A stretch of 64,000 nt of DNA from Promethearchaeota archaeon (GCA_030603385.1 JAUVXW010000002.1:62001-126000); one strand, 5' to 3'; positions 41,930 to 52,172 are shown, counted from the first letter of the stretch. A program made the numbers and translations. Notes: generated by a model from the letters alone, not told the origin.

Positions 41930-43702
41930 ATGCCTCTTTCTTCACATAAGTTCCCGCATATTGAACATAAAGTGGATTTTTGCGTTGTTGGTGGAGGTAT
42001 GGCAGGACTTGTTGCATCTATAGCTGCTGCACGGCATGGAACTAAAGTTCTTCTTATGCATGACCGTCCCGTGCTTGGTGGTAACGCTTCAAGTGAATGT
42101 CGTATTCACATCTGCGGGGCCGACCGTCATAACCGGATTCCTAACATGCGTGAGACTGGTATTCTTGAGGAGATCCGCCTCGAGAATCTGCACTGCAACC
42201 CAAATCGCAATTATTCAGTATGGGATATGGTGCTCTATGATTTAGCCGAGAGGACATCAAACTTGACAGTATTGCTGAACTGCTCATGTATGGACGCCAC
42301 ATTGGATGATAATTATATCAAGTCTATATCGGGTTGGCAAACTACATCACAGACTCGCCACACAGTGTGGGCACAGATTTTTGCTGACTGCTCAGGAGAC
42401 TCAGTACTTGCCCCTCTCACGGGAGCAGAATATCGTATGGGGCGCGAGGGACGTGATGAAACAGGTGAGACGATCGCTCCAGAAAAAGCAGACGCAGGAA
42501 CAATGGGGATGACATGCCTCTTTCAAGCTCGTGATTTCGGTACACCACAGACCTTTAAATCCCCTAAATGGGCTAATATTTATACACGGGACGAAGACCT
42601 TCCCTACGGAACCAGAGGTCACAACCATGGGGAGTGGTGGGGACTGGGATATTGGTGGGTAGAATTAGGAGGAGTTTGTCACTCCATCCATGACACGGAG
42701 CGGATGCGTCGTGATCTTTTGAAGATTGCCCTTGGGGTATGGGATCACATCAAAAACCAAGGTGATCATGGCGCGGAAAATTGGGGACTTGAATGGCTAC
42801 AATTTCTCCCAGGTAAGCGGGAAAGTCGGCGATACATCGGTGATTATGTCCTTACGCAACAAGATATCGAGGAGGGTGGTAAGTTCGATGATATAGTGGC
42901 TTATGGGGGGTGGTCGATGGATGATCATCACCCAGCGGGTTTCGAAGCAGTGAGGTTTGGTTCTCCCCCTACGATTTACCACCCGGCGCCGTCACCCTAT
43001 GGCATTCCCTATCGCTCACTCTACTCACGCAATGTGGGTAACCTGATGTTCGCGGGACGGAATGTAAGCGTGACGCATGCAGCTCTTAGTTCAACACGTG
43101 TTATGGGTACCTGCATCAGTATGGGCCAGGCTATGGGTACGGCGGTAGCAATGGCTGTGCGTCACTCGTTGACACCACGCGAAGTGAGTGAACGTGTAAA
43201 CGAACTCCAGCAACTGCTTTTGCTTGACGATTGCTACTTACCGTGGATTCCGCAGAAGTTCTCGTCCCTAACCATAAATGCAAGACTAAAGGCATCGAAT
43301 GGTGTTGATCCTGAGCCAGTGCGGGATGGGTGGAATAGACAAATTGGTGATGATCCTCACGCATGGACAGCTCGATCAGGTGACTCGATTACTTATCTGT
43401 TTGAAACACCGTCCCATGTATCAGAGGTGAAGCTTCTTCTCGACACAGCAATGGATAGAGATCTGGCGCTCAGTTTACACTACAGGGATCATGGGATGAC
43501 ACATATTCCCGAAGAAACACCTCGTAGGTTTCGCATCGACGTGATGAAAGACGGGGAATGGCACAAGTTTAGAGTAGTGGAAGGGAACTACCAGCGACAG
43601 GTGTGTGTTGGCATAGGTGAGGTGGTAGAGGGTGTACGCTATACACTTACTGAGACCCATGGTGCAGAAACATCTCGAGTATACGGATTTTATGTTCGGT
43701 AG
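41930..43702 (+). CDS. FAD-dependent oxidoreductase (FAD_oxidored family), probably horizontally acquired
   Basis: 590 residues, ATG start. N-terminal FAD fold FCVVGGGMAGLVASIAAARHG (about 18-38), a conserved NASSECRIHICGADRH block, FADCSGDSVLAPLTGAEYRMGREG, GRNVSVTHAALSSTRVMGTCISMGQAMGTA (C-terminal FAD motif) and a C-terminal beta-rich domain of about 130 residues. The family (PF12831-like) occurs mostly in Bacteroidetes, Planctomycetes and Lentisphaerae polysaccharide loci. G+C is near 45-52% against about 27% around it. Substrate unknown. Stop-free long frames on other strands here are a GC effect. Confidence 0.85.
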   Translation: MPLSSHKFPHIEHKVDFCVVGGGMAGLVASIAAARHGTKVLLMHDRPVLGGNASSECRIHICGADRHNRIPNMRETGILEEIRLENLHCNPNRNYSVWDMVLYDLAERTSNLTVLLNCSCMDATLDDNYIKSISGWQTTSQTRHTVWAQIFADCSGDSVLAPLTGAEYRMGREGRDETGETIAPEKADAGTMGMTCLFQARDFGTPQTFKSPKWANIYTRDEDLPYGTRGHNHGEWWGLGYWWVELGGVCHSIHDTERMRRDLLKIALGVWDHIKNQGDHGAENWGLEWLQFLPGKRESRRYIGDYVLTQQDIEEGGKFDDIVAYGGWSMDDHHPAGFEAVRFGSPPTIYHPAPSPYGIPYRSLYSRNVGNLMFAGRNVSVTHAALSSTRVMGTCISMGQAMGTAVAMAVRHSLTPREVSERVNELQQLLLLDDCYLPWIPQKFSSLTINARLKASNGVDPEPVRDGWNRQIGDDPHAWTARSGDSITYLFETPSHVSEVKLLLDTAMDRDLALSLHYRDHGMTHIPEETPRRFRIDVMKDGEWHKFRVVEGNYQRQVCVGIGEVVEGVRYTLTETHGAETSRVYGFYVR

Positions 43703-43776
43703 GAAGTATTAATGTATAGGAAATTAAAAAAATAAAAAACAAAAATTAGAAAAACACTTTACTCAATTTTTTTAAA

Positions 43777-45045
43777 TTATGTGCCCGCTTCATATCCGTG
43801 TATATAATTATATTGCTCTTCCGTTAAAGTATCCATCTCAACGCCCATTGATTCTAATTTGAGAAATCCAACCTTGTCGTCAATGTCAATTGGAACGTCA
43901 ACCATACCTGGCTTTAACTTAGTCTTGTTTTTAATTATATACTCAGACATTAGAGATTGTAAACCAAAGGACATATCCATTACTTCACTAGGGTGCCCCT
44001 CTGATAAGACTAAATTTGCTAGACGCCCTTTTGCTAATAAATAAACCTTTTTGCCATCGGGAAACATAAGTTCTTCCACATTACTTCTAATGGGTTTAAT
44101 TTCTTGGGCGTATTCGTAAAGTTCTTTTGTTGGAATTTCGATATCGAAATGCCCTAAATTACCCAAAATAACCCCATCTTTAAGTAAGTTAAACATTTCT
44201 GTAGTAGGTGCTATAACATGTTTACAACCTGTAGCGGTCAAAATAATGTCTGCGGTTGGAAGTGCTTTAGCAATTGGCATGACATTAAATCCAGCAAATT
44301 TAGCTTGTAGCGCCTTAATTGGATCAACTTCAGTTACAGTAACATTGGCACCCAATCCTCGTGCTCTAAGTGCCATACCACTACTACAATGACCATATCC
44401 TGCAATAACAACACTCTTGCCAGCAAAAAGAACGTGCATTCCATAAATTGCGGAGACAATACCCTGACCTGTGCCTAATTCATTATCAAAATGATTTTTA
44501 CATCGAGCATCATTGACAGGGAATAGAGGTACTTTTAAAACTCCTTTTTTCTCCATAGCTTTGAATCTTTTAACACCTGTGGTGGTTTCTTCTTGACATG
44601 CGATAATGGTTCCCAATTTTATTAGATCTTCATATTCCTGATGAGCAGTAACAATCATGTCAGCACCATCATCAATTAAGATATTTGGTTTGGCATTTAA
44701 GCACTGTCTTATACACCAATAGAATTCTTCATCTGTATTACCATGCCAAGCGAAGACATTGATCCCTTCTTGTACTAATGCTGCTGCTACATCATCTTGA
44801 GTTGATAATGGATTACTACCACAGAGATATACTTCTGCTCCACCAGCCTTAAGGGTTCTAGCAAGGATACCCGTTTCTTTTGTTATATGTAAACAACCAG
44901 CGATTATTATGCCATCTAATGGTTTTTCTTTTTGAAATCTTTCACGAATAACTTTAGCGGTCACCGGCATTTTACTTTCTGCGAGGTATAAGGCTTCTTT
45001 TCCTTTCTCTGCTAAACTTTCATCTGCTACTTTATAATTTGTCAT
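43777..45045 (-). CDS. ahcY: S-adenosyl-L-homocysteine hydrolase
   Basis: 422 residues, ATG start. SAH hydrolase landmarks: TKETGILARTLKAGGAEVYLCGSNPLSTQDDVAAAL, DDGADM, QEETTTGVKRF, NDARCKNHFDN, GKSVVIAGYGHCSSGMALRARGLGANVTVTEVDP (NAD-binding) and NLGHFDIEI. It removes the product inhibitor SAH by hydrolysis to adenosine and homocysteine. In this family the C-terminal GHPSEVMDMSF region is present and the KxY-like ending is GVEMDTLTEEQYNY, as in archaeal/thermophile short forms. An Lrp-type gene lies divergently upstream. Confidence 0.96.
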   Translation of the reverse strand: MTNYKVADESLAEKGKEALYLAESKMPVTAKVIRERFQKEKPLDGIIIAGCLHITKETGILARTLKAGGAEVYLCGSNPLSTQDDVAAALVQEGINVFAWHGNTDEEFYWCIRQCLNAKPNILIDDGADMIVTAHQEYEDLIKLGTIIACQEETTTGVKRFKAMEKKGVLKVPLFPVNDARCKNHFDNELGTGQGIVSAIYGMHVLFAGKSVVIAGYGHCSSGMALRARGLGANVTVTEVDPIKALQAKFAGFNVMPIAKALPTADIILTATGCKHVIAPTTEMFNLLKDGVILGNLGHFDIEIPTKELYEYAQEIKPIRSNVEELMFPDGKKVYLLAKGRLANLVLSEGHPSEVMDMSFGLQSLMSEYIIKNKTKLKPGMVDVPIDIDDKVGFLKLESMGVEMDTLTEEQYNYIHGYEAGT

Positions 45046-45164
45046 TTAATTTCACTTTTCAATTTATAAGAATAATAATTTTAATTAATTAATAAAGCTA
45101 TTTTTGGTCAAGTGCAAATATTTATATGTAAAACCTAACATTTAATTAATATTGATTAAAAAAT

Positions 45165-46139
45165 TTGCAAAATTGTACTAATATGAGTTATATTAATGAT
45201 CAAGTAGAATCCCAACGCTATATAAAAAATTTAAGTGGAAAAACCAAATTTATTGTTTCAAAAAATTCACGTGCTATAGGACTTTCTAGACAAACGTATC
45301 AAAACAAACTTGATGGTATGAGAGATCAAAAAATAATTACAAATTTTACAATAAACATTAATCCAAACATTCGCCCAAATAACTTGAAATATGTAATGCT
45401 TGAAATTAAAACCAACCCAAAAGAACCTGAATTGGTCAAAGAATTGCTTGAGATCCCCCAATTAAGAATGCTGGATGGGATAATTGGAGATTTTTCTCTA
45501 TTCGCCTTATTTATCTTCAAATCCCCTGAAGAATATTATCAGATATTAAATACAATTGATAAAATAATGGCTAAATCATATTTTAAAAAATATCAAATTA
45601 TTGAAACTATTAAGGTTTTTAAAACAAATGGGATTAATATGAAGAAGTCAGAAATATCCTTTGACATAGACGATGTCGATTATACAATTTTGAATATATT
45701 ACGTGATGGTCAAGGAATTAAACCAATATCTACATATGATATAAGAAAAATTTTTAAAGAACGACTTAAAATGGAAATTTCACAATCAACTATTCATAAC
45801 AGAATTAAAAAGCTCGAAAGACAAGGTGTAATTTTAAATTATATTGTAAATTTTAATCCAAAAAAAATAGGTTTTAAAGGAAAATATCTGCTTCGAATTA
45901 AACCAAAAGATCCGTCAAAATACAACGAACTTGCCTTTAGGTTGAGTATGAATAGAAATATTACCGATTTATTTCGAATAGGCGAACAATATGGACTATT
46001 TACTATTGTTAGAGTAAAAGAGATTGAAGATTATGCGAATTTTATCAGGGATCTATATATTTCGGAAGAAATAGAAGATACATATACGAATTTTGTGTTA
46101 GATGAGTTAATATCCTATACAAATTTCATAATTTCGTAG
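45165..46139 (+). CDS. double-domain Lrp/AsnC-type transcription regulator
   Basis: 324 residues, TTG start. Two Lrp-like halves: residues about 1-150 (SRQTYQNKLDGMRDQKIITNFTININP, then a RAM-like FALFIFKSPEEYYQILNT) and about 165-324 (DDVDYTILNILRDGQG, SQSTIHNRIKKLERQGVILNYIVNF, and TIVRVKEIEDYANFIRDLY). The first wHTH is degenerate. Divergent, 119 bp from ahcY, with TATA-like AATATTTATATG near 45117-45128; it may control ahcY in response to methionine, SAM or SAH. Two-domain Lrp paralogues are known in archaea. Confidence 0.8.
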   Translation: MQNCTNMSYINDQVESQRYIKNLSGKTKFIVSKNSRAIGLSRQTYQNKLDGMRDQKIITNFTININPNIRPNNLKYVMLEIKTNPKEPELVKELLEIPQLRMLDGIIGDFSLFALFIFKSPEEYYQILNTIDKIMAKSYFKKYQIIETIKVFKTNGINMKKSEISFDIDDVDYTILNILRDGQGIKPISTYDIRKIFKERLKMEISQSTIHNRIKKLERQGVILNYIVNFNPKKIGFKGKYLLRIKPKDPSKYNELAFRLSMNRNITDLFRIGEQYGLFTIVRVKEIEDYANFIRDLYISEEIEDTYTNFVLDELISYTNFIIS

Positions 46140-46268
46140 AGAAATAGAGATAAGACTATGATTTTTTTAAGATTTTCTACAAATTAGTATTTACTAAATT
46201 CTTAATAATTTTGGGTTATTAGAGAACTTAAAGTGAATAAATTTAATTCTACAAATTAATCCTTCTTA

Positions 46269-48359
46269 TTGAAAAGAATGAGCAATTTTTTTGAATTATT
46301 AGAAAATAGAATTGGTTTTTCAAGAATAGGACGGATGAGTTTATCTAAAGAAAAGAAGCTCTTTATAAGAACTCCAAATGTTACTATTCCAATTAAAAAT
46401 GTTTTGATGAAACAGTTTAGTTTTATACAGGAATTTGAAGATCATGAGCTATTTATTATTTCCAAAGAGATATTCTTGAAAATAGGGTTCCTTCGAGAAA
46501 AATTTAAAGATACCGGATTTGTTTTTTCACATCAAGGAACTTTAGAAAAATTTGAAAGCATTTTGCAAAGGAATTTAGAAATTTTCACAAAAGATAATAT
46601 CTTATCAATTATTCCATTCAATATCCCTACCACTACTATTGGTAGAAATTTTGCAGAGAGAGAGATTAAAAATTACCTAAATAATGCTATTAGAATATTG
46701 GAAAAATATCCAAATATTAACTTTGGGTTGTCAATAAGACTTTTCAATTATTCAGAATTAATTGATTTGTATTTTCCTGTAATTGAGGGAAATGAAAATA
46801 TTAAAGTTCTTAACCTCATTGAAATTTTTAATAATTTTGGTAATTTTAGGAAAATTATTGGTACGATAATAAAATTAAAAAGTAATTTAGATAATAATCT
46901 TGTTATAATGGCTTCTGGTAGAATCCTTCCTAAATTTTACCCTATTCTGGTTTATCTAGGTGTAGATTTAATTGATTCCACATATTTATTATATTTATCT
47001 GCAAAAAACTTCTATGATACAATAGAACATTTACTCCCAATCTACAAAGTTAAATATTTACCTTGTTCTTGTGTTGCTTGTAAAGGAAATCTAAAAGAAT
47101 TATATGGAGTAAAACATTCATCAGAGAAAATAGACTTACTTAGCTTACATAATTTGATATCGGCGAATAATTATATGATGAAAATAAAACAGTATCTTCA
47201 ATATGAGGATTATCGTGCGTTTGTTGAAAAGTCATCTCTTGACGATACGACAATAATTTCAACATTAAAAATCTTAGATAGAGAATATTTTAATCTTATT
47301 AGATACGAGACTCCAATTACTCAAAAAGACAAAAAAATTAAATGTTTGGGTCCTACATCATATGATCGACCTGATTTTAGAGAATTTAGGGGGAGAACTA
47401 TAGAAAATTTTGAACCAGAAGCATGGACTACTTTAATCGTTTTAATTCCATGCTCTGCGAAAAAACCTTATTCTAGCTCTAAATCACATAAATTATTTTA
47501 CAAAGCGATTAGAAAATTTCCGGAATTTCCCAATTTTCAAGAAATAATTATAACTTCGCCTCTTGGAGCAATTCCTAGACAGTTGGAAAATATTTATCCA
47601 GTGAAGTCATATGATATTTCTGTTACTGGTGAATGGGACAATGAAGAAAAAGAAATCACTTCAAATATGCTTACAAACCTTTTGAAAAAATATAATAAAT
47701 CAATTCCTATTATTTGTCATCTTGAAGGTGAGTATTTTGAAATTATCAAAAACCTCGAATCCAAATTACCTCATAGCTTTTTTTTCTCAGATATTAAAGG
47801 TCAACCTACTTCAAAAGAAGCTCTTGAGTCGCTTGAAAAATTAATACAACAGCACAAGAATGACTTTAAACCAAAAAAAATTCTATCTAAAGGTGATTAT
47901 TTATTAAAAACTTGGATACGAAAATTTATAAAAATATTAGATTATCAATTTGGTATAGGATCGGGAAAGAAGATAATTACTAACGATTTAGTAATAAGAA
48001 AAATTAAATCTAATTCTCAAATTGATTTAGTAGATTTTAAGACAAAGGAAAAATTGGGAACTTATAAAGACATAACAGGTCAAATAGGTTTAACCATTAC
48101 AGGATCGAAAAAATTAGCTCAAAAACCGTTTTCCATAGATTCAAATATTATAGTTTTTGATGGACAAAGCATTCGAGGAAATACCTTATTTCGAATCGGT
48201 GTTTTAGATTATAGCATAAATTTAATCCCTAATAATCATGTTATTATCATTAATAAAGAAAAAAGCAATATAATAGGTGTTGGAAAACTAATAGTTGGAA
48301 CAAATTTTATTAAAAATTCTAAAACTGGAAGAATTGTTGAAATCTATGAAAAAAGTTAG
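46269..48359 (+). CDS. arcS: archaeosine synthase ArcS (TgtA2)
   Basis: 696 residues, TTG start (KRMSNFFELLENRIGFSRIG). A TGT-like barrel without the catalytic residues (FVFSHQGTLEKF; CSCVACKG zinc set about 285), the ArcS domain with IPCSAKKPYSSSKSHKLF and TSPLGAIPRQLENIYPVKSYDISVTGEWD, and a C-terminal PUA domain (NNHVIIINKEKSNIIGVGKLIVG ... GRIVEIYE). ArcS transfers lysine to preQ0 at tRNA position 15; RaSEA, the next gene, then cleaves it to archaeosine. The start is uncertain; the ATG four codons on also fits. Overlaps RaSEA by 14 bp. Confidence 0.95.
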   Translation: MKRMSNFFELLENRIGFSRIGRMSLSKEKKLFIRTPNVTIPIKNVLMKQFSFIQEFEDHELFIISKEIFLKIGFLREKFKDTGFVFSHQGTLEKFESILQRNLEIFTKDNILSIIPFNIPTTTIGRNFAEREIKNYLNNAIRILEKYPNINFGLSIRLFNYSELIDLYFPVIEGNENIKVLNLIEIFNNFGNFRKIIGTIIKLKSNLDNNLVIMASGRILPKFYPILVYLGVDLIDSTYLLYLSAKNFYDTIEHLLPIYKVKYLPCSCVACKGNLKELYGVKHSSEKIDLLSLHNLISANNYMMKIKQYLQYEDYRAFVEKSSLDDTTIISTLKILDREYFNLIRYETPITQKDKKIKCLGPTSYDRPDFREFRGRTIENFEPEAWTTLIVLIPCSAKKPYSSSKSHKLFYKAIRKFPEFPNFQEIIITSPLGAIPRQLENIYPVKSYDISVTGEWDNEEKEITSNMLTNLLKKYNKSIPIICHLEGEYFEIIKNLESKLPHSFFFSDIKGQPTSKEALESLEKLIQQHKNDFKPKKILSKGDYLLKTWIRKFIKILDYQFGIGSGKKIITNDLVIRKIKSNSQIDLVDFKTKEKLGTYKDITGQIGLTITGSKKLAQKPFSIDSNIIVFDGQSIRGNTLFRIGVLDYSINLIPNNHVIIINKEKSNIIGVGKLIVGTNFIKNSKTGRIVEIYEKS

Positions 48360-49446
48360 CAATCCTATTGAACATGATTTATGGTTTTTAGGGAGAATAA
48401 AGTCTATGAGGCAAAAGGCTTTAAAAAGAAGGAAAAACTTGAGTACGTTCCAATTAGAACGACCTATTAGTTTTTGGATAAAAAAAGATAGGTTAGTCAA
48501 TGAAATAGGAAAGGAATTCACCATTATTCTAAGGACAAAAGGTTGCAGTTGGGCATTAGGCGAATCTGGTGGATGTACCATGTGTGGATATATACAAGAT
48601 GCAACTATTGAAGATGTTGATCAAGACCAAATCATAAAACAATTTGATTATGCATTTAACAACAAAATTAAAGATATAACAGATGATGAAGAGAATTATA
48701 TCTTAAAAATATTCAATTCTGGAAGTTTTTTCGATGATAATGAGATATCTGATAAAATTAGAATGCATATTTATGAAAAAGTTGCAAATATTAAAAATAT
48801 AAAGGAGTTTGTTATAGAAAGTCGATTAAAATATATAAATTTTGAAAAACTTAAAGAGTTAAAAGAGAATCTTAAAAAAAAACATATAGAGATCGCAATA
48901 GGGCTTGAAACTGTAAACGATTATATCAGGAATTATTATATCAATAAAGGAATGTTATTTAATGATTTTAAAACTGTTTTGAACATGTGTAAAGAAAATG
49001 ATATCGGTGTGAAGTCCTATCTATTATTGAAACCACCATTTCTCAATGAACAAGGAGCAATTGATGATTGCATTAACTCTATTACTAATTTAATAAATTT
49101 AAAAGTAAACACAATATCAATTAATCCAGTAAATATTCAAAAAGGAACTCTATTAGAATATCTATATCTACAAAAAAGATATAGACCTCCTTGGTACTAT
49201 TCACTCTTTAAAGTCTTAAAAAAATCTGTAAATCAAGATGATTTAAAGTATGTACGAATAGTATCAGATCCATCGGGAGCAGGGACTAAAAAGGGTATTC
49301 ATAACTGCTTAAAAAGGGAATGTGAGGTCTCTGCTAAAAAAACGCTTAGAAATTTTGTACTTTCTCAAGATTTAACTACTTTAGATCAATCAGAATTTGA
49401 ATGTGAGTGTAAAAGACAATATCCATTTGAAAAACTATTTCATTGA
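48346..49446 (+). CDS. radical SAM archaeosine synthase partner RaSEA
   Basis: 366 residues from ATG 48346 (KKVSNPIEHDLWFLGRIK). Cluster motif GCSWALGESGGCTMCGYI (C-x12-14-C-x2-C type), FNSGSFFDDNEIS, IAIGLETVNDYIRNYYINKG, and a second cysteine-rich end (CLKRECEVSAKK ... CECKRQYPF). RaSEA (COG1244) converts the lysine-preQ0 adduct into the formamidine of archaeosine-15. Overlapping the ArcS stop by 14 bp gives translational coupling and near-equal synthesis of the two-subunit enzyme. Confidence 0.94.
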   Translation: MKKVSNPIEHDLWFLGRIKSMRQKALKRRKNLSTFQLERPISFWIKKDRLVNEIGKEFTIILRTKGCSWALGESGGCTMCGYIQDATIEDVDQDQIIKQFDYAFNNKIKDITDDEENYILKIFNSGSFFDDNEISDKIRMHIYEKVANIKNIKEFVIESRLKYINFEKLKELKENLKKKHIEIAIGLETVNDYIRNYYINKGMLFNDFKTVLNMCKENDIGVKSYLLLKPPFLNEQGAIDDCINSITNLINLKVNTISINPVNIQKGTLLEYLYLQKRYRPPWYYSLFKVLKKSVNQDDLKYVRIVSDPSGAGTKKGIHNCLKRECEVSAKKTLRNFVLSQDLTTLDQSEFECECKRQYPFEKLFH

Positions 49447-49685
49447 ATTATAATAATGTTTGTAGAAAGCCCTATATTAAGATTTTACACCATTCTCTTT
49501 GAATTCAGCAAGATAAATTTAAGTTTTGCTTAAAAAATTCATTCTAATTTGAGCTTATTTTGATTTGAGAAGACTATTGAATTCATTTATGTCTTAATTG
49601 CCATTTTTGTAAGAAAAACCATTATGTTTAAATATTACCTACCATCTTTTATTTTAATTTTCAACCCCCAAAGTAAGGGAATCTC

Positions 49686-49937
49686 TTGAAAAAAAACTGG
49701 GTTAAATTAAATCTATTCTATATTGGAAAATCTAAAAAACATCAAATCTTTAGAGCAAAACAGTGGAATAGTAACTTTGAAAAAATACTCAAACAACCTG
49801 TTTATAATGAAAAATATGAAAAAATTGGTTATATTAAGGATATATTTGGTCCAATTAACATACCTTTCATTTCAATCAAAGCCTTGCCTAACCAACTATT
49901 TGACCGCAATGTAAAGGTTTATACTAAACTAGCCTAG
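49686..49937 (+). CDS. gar1: Gar1-like H/ACA RNP protein
   Basis: 83 residues, TTG start. LKQPVYNEKYEKIGYIKDIFGPINIPFISIKALPN is the Gar1 core (V.D...K.IG.V.DIFGPV..Pf.SIK). Gar1 binds Cbf5 and helps product release in H/ACA-guided pseudouridylation of rRNA. The gar1-tfb pairing is common in archaea and supports the assignment. TATA-like TGTTTAAATATTACC near 49624-49638. Confidence 0.92.
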   Translation: MKKNWVKLNLFYIGKSKKHQIFRAKQWNSNFEKILKQPVYNEKYEKIGYIKDIFGPINIPFISIKALPNQLFDRNVKVYTKLA

Positions 49938-49993
49938 TTCTCAAAAAAGTCTTTTGAAACAAACGAATAATTTTAGAAAAGAAGGTGTAATCT

Positions 49994-50962
49994 ATTTCAA
50001 GTTGGAGAGAATTAAAACAAGAATCCGATGAAGTTTTGAGTATACAGACTAATCTGTGTACAGAATGCGGGAACACTATATTTTTTGATGAAAATAGAGG
50101 TTTATTAGTTTGTGAAGAATGCGGTTTAGTACATTCTGAGAAACATATTGATAGAGGTCCGGAATGGAGGGCTTTTAATGCAGATCAAAAAAAGAAGAGA
50201 ACTAGAACTGGTGCACCTATGACATATATGATACATGATAAGGGTCTTAGTACTATGATAGACTGGAGAAATAGAGATATTTTTGGTAAGGAAATACCTG
50301 CTAAATTGAGAGGTCAAATATATAGACTTCGAAAGTGGCAAAGTCGTATCAGAGTTTCTGATGCTACTGAGAGAAACCTTACATTTGCACTAAGTGAACT
50401 TGATAGAATGGCTTCAAACTTAGAGCTTCAAAAAAATTTAAGAGAATGTGCTGCAAAAATTTACCGTGATGCTGTTGAGGCTCATCTTATTCGCGGTAGA
50501 AGCATTGAGGGGGTGGCCGCTGCTAGTTTATATGCTGCATGTAGAATGTTTAAAGTACCACGTACATTAAACGAGATTGCTGAAGTAGCTCGTGTAGATA
50601 AAAAGGAGATCAGCAGATCTTTTCGATTTATTTCGAATGAACTAGAATTAAACTTAAACCCAACTAAACCAATCGATTTTCTTACTAGATTCATTTCAGA
50701 GTTAAAACTAACATCTAACTGCCAAAAAATGGCAAAAGCGATTATTAGAATGGCAGAAAGACGAGGATTAACTTCAGGAAGAGGTCCTACAGGAGTATGT
50801 GCAGCTGCAATTTATGCTTCAAGTATTTTATCAAATGAACGTAGAACTCAGAGAAGTATTGCTCGAGTTAGTTGTGTGACCGAAGTTACAGTCCGAAATC
50901 GTTTTAGTGAACTTGTAGAGAATCTAAATCTTGGCATATCTTTAAAGAGGAATAATAAATAA
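49994..50962 (+). CDS. tfb: transcription initiation factor TFB (ATT start)
   Basis: 322 residues from ATT 49994, 6 nt after GAAGGTG (49981-49987). Residues about 21-44 are the zinc ribbon ([24 protein letters not shown]), the B-finger covers [27 protein letters not shown], and two cyclin-like repeats follow ([10 protein letters not shown] ... [22 protein letters not shown] and [24 protein letters not shown]). Starting at the first TTG (50036) would leave 14 fewer residues and misplace the SD. TFB recruits RNA polymerase to TBP-bound promoters. Confidence 0.96.
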   Translation: MSSWRELKQESDEVLSIQTNLCTECGNTIFFDENRGLLVCEECGLVHSEKHIDRGPEWRAFNADQKKKRTRTGAPMTYMIHDKGLSTMIDWRNRDIFGKEIPAKLRGQIYRLRKWQSRIRVSDATERNLTFALSELDRMASNLELQKNLRECAAKIYRDAVEAHLIRGRSIEGVAAASLYAACRMFKVPRTLNEIAEVARVDKKEISRSFRFISNELELNLNPTKPIDFLTRFISELKLTSNCQKMAKAIIRMAERRGLTSGRGPTGVCAAAIYASSILSNERRTQRSIARVSCVTEVTVRNRFSELVENLNLGISLKRNNK

Positions 50963-51065
50963 AGATTAGTACTAAATAACAGTGATAGGAAAGACTTTTT
51001 CTCAAACAGTGTTTTTAATTTCTTAATTTTAAATCCAATTTATATATTAATCTTGAATTCTAAAC

Positions 51066-51112
51066 ATATTATCTTCATAATATATCATTTAATGTTATAT
51101 TATCTTCATAAT
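51066..51112. repeat. 16-bp perfect direct repeat upstream of the Roadblock-like gene
   Basis: ATATTATCTTCATAAT occurs exactly at 51066-51081 and 51097-51112, 31 bp apart (about three helical turns). Each contains AATATTATCTTCATAA-type symmetry and adjoins TATA-like sequence, so an operator for the following Roadblock operon is plausible. Confidence 0.5.
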
Positions 51113-51156
51113 TATCCTATCGATTTGATAAAATTGGTTGGTTAGGTGTTATAAAA

Positions 51157-51492
51157 TTGGGTAATATACTAAATCAAGATGAAGTTAATTACTTTTTATA
51201 TAGGGTGGAAAAAAATTTCCCTAATTTTGTAGCAGGAATTATTACAGATAAACATGGATTTCCTGTCGGTTCAAAGATTTCAAAGAAATTGTGGGTTCTA
51301 GAAAACACTCTAGCATTATCTGCTATTACAAAAAAACGCGACTTTATAGAAGATTCAAAACTGATTAAAATAAAGCGTGATTTAGATAAGAATAAAAACT
51401 ACAAGTTATTAGTTTTACTTGAGAAATCAAGAGATTACAAAAGTCGTTTAAAGCCACTGAAAAACCTAATTAAAGCACAGGAACTTTTCTAA
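51157..51492 (+). CDS. Roadblock-like small protein
   Basis: 111 residues, TTG start 8 nt after GGTG. NYFLYRVEKNFPNFVAGIITDKHGFPVGSKIS followed by a helix and KLLVLLEKSRDYKSRL fits a shortened Roadblock/LC7 fold (helix, two strands with G/DKHG turn, helix, strands). First of three genes on one strand with gaps of about 210 and 80 bp. Probable small-GTPase-related signalling scaffold. Confidence 0.6.
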   Translation: MGNILNQDEVNYFLYRVEKNFPNFVAGIITDKHGFPVGSKISKKLWVLENTLALSAITKKRDFIEDSKLIKIKRDLDKNKNYKLLVLLEKSRDYKSRLKPLKNLIKAQELF

Positions 51493-51701
51493 GGTTTAAA
51501 AATCATAGAAATTAAGAAAAACTATTTTTTATCGCGAACAGTAGAAAAACAATCAGTTTACTTAAATTTTTATACAATTAATTTCTTCTAATACTAAAAT
51601 AGGTATGAGCTAAAAATATAAAGTTAAGTTTAAATAACTATTTTTATAATCTAAAAACGACTGTTAATTAAAGATATAATAGTTAATAGGTTGACTGATA
51701 T

Positions 51702-52172
51702 TTGAGTTATTCTGAAGATGAGATTAAATTAAAGAGAATACTTAGTGCTATTATAAATAGTACTCCTGGATTAAAGTATGCGATATTAACTGATGATACA
51801 GGAATAACTATTATGAGTCAATCAAAATTTACTTTTTCTGAAAAAAATAACATTTCGGTAGAAAAAATTGGTGCGATAGGTGGAGCAGTTTTTATTGCTG
51901 GTGAGGAGCAAGGTCATATTCTAGGATATGGAAATATTTCACTACAAATTACTGAATATTTCGAAGGAATGATATTTTCAATGAAAGTTGGCAAAGGAGT
52001 ATTATGTATAAGCACTGACAAGAAAGTTCAAATAGGATTTATTATTGCTACGATGAAAAAGTGGGCTCTAAAAATCACAATGATTCTAAATCGATATTTA
52101 CAAGACGACCAAGGAGAATTGAGTAAAGAGATTAAAGAACTGTTTAGATCTGATACTGTAGGGTTATTATAA
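51702..52172 (+). CDS. Roadblock/LC7-like protein
   Basis: 156 residues, TTG start. RILSAIINSTPGLKYAILTDDTGITIMSQSKF, AIGGAVFIAGEEQGHILGYG and FEGMIFSMKVGKGVLCISTDKKVQIGFIIATMKKWALKI follow the Roadblock pattern (helix, hairpin with DDTG turn, helix, three strands, helix). It is the best of the family members in this window. Role inferred as regulator of a Ras-like GTPase or component of a chemosensor. Confidence 0.72.
   Translation: MSYSEDEIKLKRILSAIINSTPGLKYAILTDDTGITIMSQSKFTFSEKNNISVEKIGAIGGAVFIAGEEQGHILGYGNISLQITEYFEGMIFSMKVGKGVLCISTDKKVQIGFIIATMKKWALKITMILNRYLQDDQGELSKEIKELFRSDTVGLL

Noticed and set aside
42036-43660. Several long open frames on both strands within the FAD oxidoreductase gene
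   Set aside because: They are shadows caused by the higher G+C of this gene; the main frame has clear FAD motifs along its whole length.
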